A stretch of 64,000 bases of DNA from Gigantopelta aegis (Eukaryota; Mollusca; Gastropoda; Neomphalida; Peltospiridae), in NCBI RefSeq assembly GCF_016097555.1, contig NC_054703.1:5634263-5698262 (forward strand), given 5' to 3'. The notes below the pieces were generated by a model. It saw only the letters and a list, made by a program, of their open reading frames with translations, had not been told where the DNA came from and searched no databases. The position numbers and the translations under genes are program-made. The stretch's first letter is position 1. Every line of letters starts with the position of its first letter. Below are positions 24,001 to 36,000 of this stretch, in pieces.

Positions 24001-27000
24001 GAAATTGTTGAAACCCTTGATGTATCTGAAGAAGAAAAAACAGAAGAAACATCTGCAGAAATTGTTGAAACGCTTGATGTATCTGAAGAAGAAAAAGCAG
24101 AAGAAACATCCGCAGAAATTGTTGAAACTCTTGAAGTATCTGAAGAAGAAAAAGCAGAAGAAACATCCGCAGAAATTGTTGAAACTCTTGAAGTATCTGA
24201 AGAAGAAAAAGCAGAAGAAACATCCGCAGAAATTGTTAAAACTCTTGAAGTATCAGAAGAAGAAAAACAAGAAGAAACATCTGCAGAAATTGTTGAAACT
24301 CTTGAAGTTTCAGAAGAAGAAAAACCAGAAGAAGTATCTGCAGAAATTGTTGAAACTCTTGAAGTCTCTGAAGAAGAAAAACCAGAAGAAACATCTGCAG
24401 AAATTGTTGAAATGCTGGATGTATCCGAAGAAGAAAAACCAGAAGAAACATCTGCAGAAATTGTTGAAACTCTTGAATTATCTGAAGAAGAAAAACCAGA
24501 AGAAACATCTGCAGAAATTGTTGAAACGCTTGATGTATCTGAAGAAGAAAAACCGGAAGAAACATCCGCAGAAATTGTTGAAACTCTTGAAGTTTCAGAA
24601 GAAGAAAAAGCAGAAGAAACATCTGCAGAAATTGTTGAAATGCTTGATGTATCTGAAGAAGAAAAACTAGAAATTGTTGAATCTTTTGAAGTATGTGAAA
24701 AACCAGAAGAAAGCGAAAAACCAGAAGAAACATCTGCAGAAATTGTTGAACCTCTTGACGTTTCAGAAAAAGAAAAACAAGAAGAAACATCTGAAGAAAT
24801 TATTGAACCTCTTAACGTTTCAGAAGAAGAAAAACAAGAAGAAATATCTGAAGAAATTATTGAACCTCTTAAAGTCTCTGAAGAAGAGCGACAAGAGGAA
24901 CCATCTGAAGAAACTGTTGAACCTCTTGAAGTATCAGAAGAAGAGAAAGTAGTTGAAATTATTAAAATAGCAGAAGGGAAACCATTTGAGAAACCAATGG
25001 AAAGTGTTTCAGTCTCAGATGAAAAGAAAGTAGACAGTACTATTGAAGGTTCAGAAGAAGAGACACCTGCTGAAACTCTTGAAGTATCAGAAGAAGAGGA
25101 ACCAGTTGAAACCATCGAAATAGCAGAAGAAGAGAAACTAGTTGAAACCATTGAAGTATCAGAAGAAGGCAAACCAGTTGAAAGTCTTTCATTACCAGAA
25201 GTTACTGAAGTATTAGAAGAAGCTGTTGTTCCTGAAAGTGTTTCGTTTCCTGAAGAACTAGCTGAAATGGAACGTGTTTCAGTTTCAGAAGAAAAAACTA
25301 CAGGCAAAGTCAATGAAATTACTGAGCTATATGAGGAAGACTTAGGAATCGAAAGTGTTTCTTTGCCAGAAGAATCAAATAAAGAAATTCAAACTGTAGA
25401 AATTTCAGAAGAGACTCCTACTGAAACCATTGAAGTATCAGAAGAAGAGACACCAGTTGAAACTTTTGAAGTATCAGAGGAGGAAAAACTAGTTGAAACA
25501 ATTGAAGTATCAGAGGAGGAAAAACCAGTTGAAATCACTGAAGTATCAGAAGAGCAAAAACCAATCGACATTATTGATGTATCAGAAGAAGAAAAACCAG
25601 TTGAAACTACTGATGTATCAGAAGTCAAATCAGAAGAACTGACTGAAGAAATTGTTGACACTCTTGCAGTATCTGAAGAAGTATCAGAACAACAGTCTAA
25701 AGATGTCATGGAAACGTTTGGCATTTCCAAGGATGAGCAACCAGACGAACCACCTGAACAAGTTGTCGAAGCTCTTGAAGTATCTGCAGAAAAACCATTG
25801 GAACTAGTTGAAGGTCTTATTGAAACGTTTGAAGTATCACATGACGAACAACCTGAAGGATCATCTGAAGACATTGTTGAAAGTAGTGACGTATCTGAAG
25901 AAGACAAACCAGAAGAACCAGCTGAAGGAATTGTTGAACATCTTGTATCATCTGAAGAAGAGAAACAAGAAGAACCAGCTGAAGGGATTGATGAAACTCT
26001 TGAGGTATCTGAAGAAATGAAAACGGCAGAAGAAAAGCCACAAGAACACTTTGAAGCAATAGTTCAAACTACTGAGGCATATGAGCCATTTGAGAAAATA
26101 TTTGAAACTCTTGACGAATCTGAAGAAGAAACACCTGAAGGACCATCTAACAAAACGGTTGCAACTCTTGATGTATCTGAAGAAGAGGAACCAGCTGAGA
26201 CTACTGAAGTATCAGAAGAAGAGAAATTACTTGAAACTGTTAACGTAACACAGGCAGACAAAACAGTTGAAAGTATTTCATCACCAGAAGAAGTAAGAAA
26301 AATTATTCAAGCTACTGAAGTATCACAAGAAGCTATTGCTCCTGAAAGTGTTTCATTTCCCGAGGAACTAGCTGAAATGGAACATACTGAAGAAGTCACT
26401 GGCGTTACTGAGGTACCTGAGGAAGACAAAGTAATAAAAAGTGGTTCATTGCCAGAAGAATCAGCTGAAGAAATTCAAACCGTAAGGATTTCAGAAGAGA
26501 CTTCTGCTGAAATTATTGAAGTATCAAAAGGAGAGAAACAAGTTGAAACTACTGAAGTATCAGAAGAAGAGAAATTGGTAGAAACTATTGAAGTATCAGA
26601 AGAAAACGAACACGAAGAACCAACTGAAGGTAGCATTGAACCTCTTGAAATCCCCAAGGATGATTATCTACACGAACCATCTGAAGAAATTGTTGAAGCT
26701 CTTGAAGTATTCGAAGAAGAGCTACTAGAAGAATCAACAGAAACAATGGCTGAAAGTGTTAAAATATCTGAAGAACAACCTGCAGAAAATGTTAAAAGTC
26801 TTGAAATATTTGAAGAAGAAAAACTTGAAGAACCATCTCAAGAACATATTGAAACTCTTGAAGCATCTGACGAAGAAAAATCAAAAGAAATAGCTGACGA
26901 GACTGTTGAGAGTCTTGGGGTATCTGAACAAGAGAAACCAGAAGAACCATCTGAAGCAATGGTTGAAACTCCTGAGACATATGAGCCATCTCAGGAAATG

Positions 27001-30000
27001 ACTGAAACTCCCGTAGTATCTGAAGAAGAAAAGCCAGAAGAACCGTTTGAAGCAATGGTTGATATTCTTAAAATATCAGAAGAAGAGAAAGCAGAAGAAC
27101 CAGCTGAAGGAATTGTTGATACTCTTGAAGTATCTGAAAAACAAACATTAGAACAATCATCTGCAGAAATTGTTGAAACACTTGAGATATCTGAAGAGGA
27201 AAAACAAAAAGAACCATCAGAAGACATTGTTGAAACACTTGATGTATCTGAAAAAGAGAAATCAGAAGAAATTGTTGAATCTCTTGAGGTATCTGAAGAT
27301 GAGAAACCAGAAGAAATATCTGAAGAAATTGTTGAAACTCTTGAGGTATCAGAAATAGAAAAACCAGAAGAACCATCAGAAGAAATTGCGCAAAATCTTG
27401 AAGTATCTGAAGAAGAGAAATCACAAGAAATATATGAAGAAATTGTTAAAACTCCTGAAGTAACTGAAGAAGGGAAATCAGAAGAAATATCTGACGAAAT
27501 TGTTGAAACTCTTGAAGTATCTGAAGAAGAAAAACCAGCAGAACCATTTGTAGAAATTGTTGAAACTTTTGAGGTATCTGCAGAAGGAAAATCAGAAGAA
27601 ATAGTTGAAGAAACTGTTGAGAATCTTGCAGTATCTGAAGAAGAGAAACCTGAAGAACCATCTGAAGCAATGGTTGAAACTGTTGAGGCATATGAGCCAT
27701 CTCAGGAAATAACTGAAACTCCCGTAGTATCTGAAGAAGAAAAGCCAAAAGAAATATCTGAAGCAATGGTTGATATTCTTGAAATATCTGAACACGAGAA
27801 AGCAGAAGAACCAGCTCAAGGAATTGTTGACATTCTTGAAGTATCTGAAGACGAGAAACCGGAAGAAACATCTGCAGAAATTATTGAACCTCTTGAAGTA
27901 TCTGAAGAAGAGAAACCAGAAGAAATATCTGCAGAAATTGTTCAAACTCTTGAAGTTTCAGAAGAAAAATCAGAAGAAATATCTGCAGAAATCATAGAAC
28001 CTCTTGAAGTATCTGAAGAAGAGAAATCAGAAGAAACATCTGCAGAAATTGTTAAACCTCTTGAAGTATCTAAAGAAGAAAAACCAAAGGAAACAATTGT
28101 AGAAATTGTTGAAACATCTGCAGAAATTGTTGAAACTCTTGAAGTATCTGAAGAAGAAAAAACAGAAGAAATATCTGCAGAAATTATTGAACCTCTTGAA
28201 GTATCTGAAAAACAAATATTAGAAGAATCATCTGAAGAAATTGTTGAAACACTTGAGATATCTCAAGAGGAAAAACCTGAAGAAACACCTGAAGAAACTG
28301 TTGAAACTCTTGAAGTATCTGAAGAAGAAAAATCAGAAGAAACATCCACAGAAATTGTTCAAACTCTTGAAGTGTCTGAAGAAGACAAATCAGAAGAAAC
28401 ATCTGCAGAAATTGTTGAAACTCTTGAAGTATCTGAAGAAGAAAAACCAGAAAAAACATCTGCAGAAATTGTTGAAACGATTGATATATCCAAAGAAGAA
28501 AAACCAGAAGAAACATCTGCAGAAATTGTTGAAACTCTTGAAGTATCTGAAGAAGAAAAACCAGAAGAAACATCTGCAGAAATTGTTGAAACGTTTGATG
28601 TATCTGAAGAAGAAAAACCAGAAGAAACATCTGCAGAAATTGTTGAAACGTTTGATGTATCTGAAGAAGAAAAACCAGAAGAAACATCTGCAGAAATTGT
28701 TGAAACTGTTGAAATATCTGTAGAAGAAAAACCAGAAGAAACATCTGCAGAAATTATTGAACCTCTTGAAGTTTTAGAAGAAGAGAATCCAGAAGAAATA
28801 TCTCAAGAAATTGTTGAAACTCTTGAAGTATCTGCAGAAGAAAAACCACAAGAAACATCTCTAGAAATTGTTGAAAGTCGTGAAATTTCAGAAGAAGAAA
28901 AACCAGAAGAAATATCTGCAGAAATTGTTGAAACTCTTGAGATATCTGAAGAAGAAAAAGCAGCAGTACCATCAGAAGAAATTCTTCAATCTCTTGAGGT
29001 ATCCGAAGAAGAAAAACCAAATGAATCAGCTGAAGAAATTGTTGAAACTCTTGAGGTATCTGAAAAAGAAAAACCAGAAGAAATATCTGAGGAACCATTT
29101 GAAGAAACTGTTGAAACACTTCTGGTATCTGAAGAAGAAAAACCAGAAGAACCATCTGGAGAAACTGTTGAAACGCTTGAGATATCTGAGGAACGGAAAT
29201 CAGTAGAAATATCTGAAGAAATTATTGGACGTCTTGAAGTTTCTGAAGACGAGAAACCTGAAGAAATATCTGAAGAAATTGTTGAAACTCTTGAAGTGTC
29301 TGAAGAAGAAAAAGAAGAAGAAACATCTGGAGAAATTACTGAACCTCTTGAAGTTTCAGAAGAAGAAATACCAGAAGAAATACCTGCAGAAATTGTTGAA
29401 AGACTGGACGTATCTGAAGAAGAAAAACCAGAAGAAACATCTGCAGAAATTGTTGAATCTGTTGAAGTTTCAGAAGAAGAAAAACTAGAAGAAAGATCCG
29501 CAGAAATTGTTGAAACTCTTCAAGTATCTGAAGAAGAAAAACCAGAAGAAACATCTGCAGAAATTGTTGAAACTCTTGAAGTTTCAGAAGAAGAAAAACC
29601 AGAAGAAATATCTACAGAAATTGTTGAAACGCTGGATGTATCCGAAGAAGAAAAACCAGAAGAAACATCTGCAGAAATTGTTGAAACTCTTGAAGTATCT
29701 GAAGAAGAAAAACCAGAAGAAACATCTGCAGAAATTGTTGAAACGTTTGATGTATCCGAAGAAGAAAAACCAGAAGAAACATCTGCAGAAATTGTTGAAA
29801 CTGTTGAAGTATCTGTAGAAGAAAAACCAGAAGAAACATCTGCAGAAATTATTGAACCTCTTGAAGTTTTAGAAGAAGAGAATCCAGAAGAAATATCTCA
29901 AGAAATTGTTGAAACTCTTGAAGTATCTGCAGAAGAAAAACCACAAGAAACATCTCTAGAAATTGTTGAAAGTCGTGAAATTTCAGAAGAAGAAAAACCA

Positions 30001-33000
30001 GAAGAAATATCTGCAGAAATTGTTGAAACTCTTGAGATATCTGAAGAAGAAAAAGTAGCAGTACCATCAGAAGAAATTCTTCAATCTCTTGAGGTATCCG
30101 AAGAAGAAAAACCAAATGAATCAGCTGAAGAAATTGTTGAAACTCTTGAGGTATCTGAAAAAGAAAAACCAGAAGAAATATCTGAGGAACCATTTGAAGA
30201 AACTGTTGAAACACTTCTGGTATCTGAAGAAGAAAAACCAGAAGAACCATCTGGAGAAACTGTTGAAACGCTTGAGATATCTGAGGAACGGAAATCAGTA
30301 GAAATATCTGAAGAAATTATTGGACCTCTTGAAGTTTCTGAAGACGAGAAACCTGAAGAAATATCTGAAGAAATTGTTGAAACTCTTGAAGAGTCTGAAG
30401 AAGAAAAAGAAGAAGAAACATCTGGAGAAATTACTGAACCTCTTGAAGTTTCAGAAGAAGAAATACCAGAAGAAATACCTGCAGAAATTGTTGAAAGACT
30501 GGACGTATCTGAAGAAGAAAAACCAGAAGAAACATCTACAGAAATTGTTGAATCTGTTGAAGTTTCAGAAGAAGAAAAACTAGAAGAAAGATCCGCAGAA
30601 ATTGTTGAAACTCTTCAAGTATCTGAAGAAGAAAAACCAGAAGAAACATCTGCAGAAATTGTTGAAACTCTTGAAGTTTCAGAAGAAGAAAAACCAGAAG
30701 AAATATCTACAGAAATTGTTGAAACGCTGGATGTATCCGAAGAAGAAAAACCAGAAGAAACATCTGCAGAAATTGTTGAAACTCTTGAAGTATCAGAAGA
30801 AGAAAAACCAGAAGAAACATCTGCAGAAATTGTTGAAACTCTTGAAATTTCAGAAGAAGAAACACCAGAGGAAACATCTGCAGAAATTGTTGAAACTCTT
30901 GAAGTATCTGAAGAAGAAAAACCAGAAGAAATATCTGCAGAAATTGTTGAAACTCTTGAAGTATCTGAAGAAGAAAAACCAGAAGAAATATCTGCAGAAA
31001 TTGTTGAAACTCTTGAAGTTTCAGAAGAAGAAACACCAGAAGAAATATCTGCAGAAATTGTTGAAACTCTTGAAGTACCTGAAGAAGCAAAACCAGAAGA
31101 AACATCTGCAGAAATTGTTGAAACTCTTGAAGTATCTGAAGAAGAAAAACCAGAAGAAATATCTGCAGAAATTGTTGAAACTCTTGAGATATCTGAAGAA
31201 GAAAAAGCAGCAGTACCATCAGAAGAAATTCTTCAATCTCTTGAGGTATCCGAAGAAGAAAAACCAAATGAATCAGCTGAAGAAATTGTTGAAACTCTTG
31301 AGGTATCTGAAAAAGAAAAACCAGAAGAAATATCTGAGGAACCATTTGAAGAAACTGTTGAAACACTTCTGGTATCTGAAGAAGAAAAACCAGAAGAACC
31401 ATCTGGAGAAACTGTTGAAACGCTTGAGATATCTGAGGAACGGAAATCAGTAGAAATATCTGAAGAAAGTATTGGACCTCTTGAAGTTTCTGAAGACGAG
31501 AAACCTGAAGAAATATCTGAAGAAATTGTTGAAACTCTTGAAGTGTCTGAAGAAGAAAAAGAAGAAGAAACATCTGGAGAAATTACTGAACCTCTTGAAG
31601 TTTCAGAAGAAGAAATACCAGAAGAAATACCTGCAGAAATTGTTGAAAGACTGGACGTATCTGAAGAAGAAAAAACAGAAGAAACATCTGCAGAAATTGT
31701 TGAATCTGTTGAAGTTTCAGAAGAAGAAAAACTAGAAGAAAGATCCGCAGAAATTGTTGAAACTCTTCAAGTATCTGAAGAAGAAAAACCAGAAGAAACA
31801 TCTGCAGAAATTGTTGAAACTCTTGAAGTATCTGAAGAAGAAAAACCAGAAGAAACATCTGCAGAAATTGTTGAAACGTTTGATGTATCCGAAGAAGAAA
31901 AACCAGAAGAAACATCTGCAGAAATTGTTGAAACTGTTGAAGTATCTGTAGAAGAAAAACCAGAAGAAACATCTGCAGAAATTATTGAACCTCTTGAAGT
32001 TTTAAAAGAAGAGAATCCAGAAGAAATATCTCAAGAAATTGTTGAAACTCTTGAAGTATCTGCAGAAGAAAAACCACAAGAAACATCTCTAGAAATTGTT
32101 GAAAGTCGTGAAATTTCAGAAGAAGAAAAACCAGAAGAAACATCTGCAGAAATTGTTGAAACTCTTGAAGTATCTGAAGAAGAAAAACCAGAAGAAACAT
32201 CCGCAGAAATTGTTGAAACTCTTGAAATTTCAGAAGAAGAAACACCAGAGGAAACATCTGCAGAAATTGTTGAATCTGTTGAAGTTTCAGAAGAAGAAAA
32301 ACTAGAAGAAAGATCCGCAGAAATTGTAGAAACTCTTGAAGTATCTGAAGAAGAAAAACCAGAAGAAATATCTGCAGAAATTGTTGAAACTCTTGAAGTA
32401 TCTGAAGAAGAAAAACCAGAAGAAATATCTGCAGAAATTGTTGAAACTCTTGAAGTTTCAGAAGAAGAAACACCAGAAGAAATATCTGCAGAAATTGTTG
32501 AAACTCTTGAAGTACCTGAAGAAGCAAAACCAGAAGAAACATCTGCAGAAATTGTTGAAACTCTTGAAGTATCTGAAGAAGAAAAACCAGAAGAAATATC
32601 TGCAGAAATTGTTGAAACTCTTGAAGTATCTGAAGAAGAAAAACCAGAAGAAATATCTGCAGAAATTGTTGAAACTCTTGAAGTATCTGAAGAAGAAAAA
32701 CCAGAAGAAATATCTGCAGAAATTGTTGAAACTCTTGAAGTTTCAGAAGAAGAAACACCAGAGGAAACATCTGCAGAAATTGTTGAAACTCTTGAAGTAT
32801 CTGAAGAAGAAAAACCAGAAGAAACATCTGCAGAAATTGTTGAAACTCTTGAAATTTCAGAAGAAGAAACACCAGAGGAAACATCTGCAGAAATTGTTGA
32901 AACTCTTGAAGTATCTGAAGAAGAAAAACCAGAAGAAATATCTGCAGAAATTGTTGAAACTCTTGAAGTATCTGAAGAAGAAAAACCAGAAGAAATATCT

Positions 33001-36000
33001 GCAGAAATTGTTGAAACACTTGAAGTTTCAGAAGAAGAAACACCAGAAGAAATATCTGCAGAAATTGTTGAAACTCTTGAAGTACCTGAAGAAGCAAAAC
33101 CAGAAGAAACATCTGCAGAAATTGTTGAAACTCTTGAAGTTTCAGAAGAAGAAACACCAGAGGAAACATCTGCAGAAATTGTTGAAACTCTTGAAGTATC
33201 TGAAGAAGAAAAACCAGAAGAAATATCTGCAGAAATTGTTGAAACTCTTGAAGTATCTGAAGAAGAAAAACCAGAAGAAATATCTGCAGAAATTGTTGAA
33301 ACTCTTGAAGTTTCAGAAGAAGAAACACCAGAAGAAATATCTGCAGAAATTGTTGAAACTCTTGAAGTACCTGAAGAAGCAAAACCAGAAGAAACATCTG
33401 CAGAAATTGTTGAAACTCTTGAAGTTTCAGAAGAAGAAACACCAGAGGAAACATCTGCAGAAATTGTTGAAACTCTTGAAATATCTGAAGAAGAAAAACC
33501 AGCAGTACCATCAGAAGACATTGTTCAATCTCTTGAGGTATTTGTAGAAGAAAAACCAAATGAATCAGCTGAAGAAATTGTTAAAACTCTAGAAGTATTT
33601 GAAGAAGAGAAATCAGAAGAAATATCTGAAGAAATTGTTGAAACTCTTGAGGTATCTGAAGAAGAAAAACCAGAAGAAATATCTGAGGAACCATTTGAAG
33701 AAACTGTAGAAACTCTTGAGGTGTCAGAAGAAGGTAAATTTGAAGAAATATCTGAAGAAATTGTTGAAACTCTTGAAGTATCTGAAGAAGGGAAAGCAGA
33801 AGAAATATCTGAAGAAATTCATGAAACTCTTGAGGTATCTGAAGAGGAAAAACCAGAAGAACCATCAGACGAAATTGTTGCAACTCTTGGGTTATCTGAA
33901 GAAGACAAATCACAAGAGATTTCTGGAGAAACTATTGAAACTCTTGAGGTATCTGAAGAACAACCAAAAGAACAAACTGAAGAAATTGTTAAGACTCATG
34001 AAGTGTCTGACGATTTGAAATCAGAAGAAATATGTGAAGAAATTCTTGAAACTCTTGAAGTAGCTGAAAAAAGGAAATCAGAAGAAATATCTGAAGAAAT
34101 TGTTGAAATGCTTGAGGTATCAGAAGAAGAAAACACAGAAGAACCATCTGAAGAAATTGTTGAAACTCTTGAAGTATCTGAAAAAGGGAAATCAGAAGAA
34201 ATATCTGAAGAAATTGTTGAAACTCTTGAAGTATCTGAAAAAGGGAAATCAGAAGAAATATCTGAAGAAACTGTTGAAACGCTTGAGGTATCTCAAGAAG
34301 AAAACACAGAAGAACAATCTGAAGAAATTGTTGAAACTCTTGAATTATCAGAAGTAGAAAAAGCAGAAGAACCATCAGAAGACAGTGTTCAATGTCTTGA
34401 GGTATCTGAAGAAGGGAAATCAGAAGAAATATCTAAAGAAACTGCTGAAACTCTTGGGATATATGAAGAAGTGAAAGCAAAAGAACAATCTGAAGAAATT
34501 GTTGAAACTCTTGAGGTATCTGAAGACGACAACTCAGAAGAAATATCTGGAGAAACTGACAAGACTGTTGGAGTTTCCGAAGAAGAGAAATCAGAAGACA
34601 TATCTGAAGAAATTGTTGAAACTCTTGAAGTATCTGACGAGGAAAAAGCAGAAGACATATCTCAAGAAACAGTTGAATCTGTCGAAGTGTTAGAAGATAT
34701 TATTGTACCAGAAACTTTATCATTTTCAGTGGAATTACGTGATGAAATTACTAACATAACTGAAGAGCCTGGAGAAAGAGTTTCAGGACAACCTGAAATT
34801 ATGGAAGTGCTGGAAGACACAGCCACCAAACAATCAGCTGCTTCAGAAATAACTGAAGAAAAAACTGTTGCTCAAAGTGTTTCATTGGCAGATAAAGAAC
34901 CAGTTGAAGTAGTCAGTGAAATCATTGATATGACAGAGACTGTTGCTCAAACTCTTCTGTTGTCACAAGATAAACCAGGTGTACCTTGTGAAACTGCCCA
35001 TCCTACTGAAGAACCATCTGCTGTTGATACAGAAAGCAATGTCCGGGACTTGGACAAGACTCTTTCTGAAACTGAATCTGAAGAGTATCATGAAGTTGGA
35101 TCGCAACCCAGGTCGTCTTCCTATGAGACGGTTTCTGAGAGCTGGACTACGTTTGATGAGGATGATGACGAAGGTGTGCCTAGAGTAGCAGTAGACTGGC
35201 TGTCTGCAGATCGTCTGTCAGAAGATGAGTTTTCAGAGAGGACTCAGCTTCAGGAATCTGGTCTTGAGTCTCATGGGGACTCGGAGGATGAACCGACAGA
35301 ACAGATTGACGACGGAATGTCAGACCACGAAGAAATTGAGGATCTCTGTTATGATGAGGAAACTGAATCTGGAGTCAGTGCTTTCTTCCACGAGGCTGAT
35401 TCAGAGCAAGCCACAGCATCACAGACCGAGTCGGAACAAGGAGATACGGACCAGGAGAGCACTGTCTATGAAAAGTACATGGGTAGTGCTTCTTCTGATG
35501 CAGAATCTGTTGCTGACACAACAGGTGAAGAAGATGCTGGTGCTGATGTTGGTGAAGCTGATGATGAAGCCTCATCGCAAGCTCCATCTGAGGAATCATA
35601 TGACGAAGTGGACGAGGAAGAAGATGATGAGGGAGAATCTGCTGCAGATATTTCTCAGGAAGATGAGACTAAAAAAGAATCAGATACCGACATTGATGAA
35701 CAGAGTGAGCGAGAAGAATTTGATGAAGAAGAGGTTGAGGGGCAGGAAGAAGAAGAAGAAGCTGACGAAGAAGCTGTAATAGAAGAGATTCAAGTAACAG
35801 TAATGGAGTCTACATCCATTTTGAAAGTACAAGAAATAACAGAAGCATTTAGTGAAGACAGAGAAGAGATGAACTTAGGTGAAGATATAGAAGATTCCAA
35901 AGAGCAAGGCATCAGCACTGTATCAGCAAAGTCTGAAGTACAGGATATACCATCAGATGAAGTTAGTGACATAGAAGGTCCTACAGTATATGAAATGCAA

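Noticed and set aside
22443-33559. Minus-strand frames of up to 956 residues over the 57-bp array
   Set aside because: Shadow frames of the coding array, Ser/Val/Phe/Leu-rich low complexity, ending where the array diverges.
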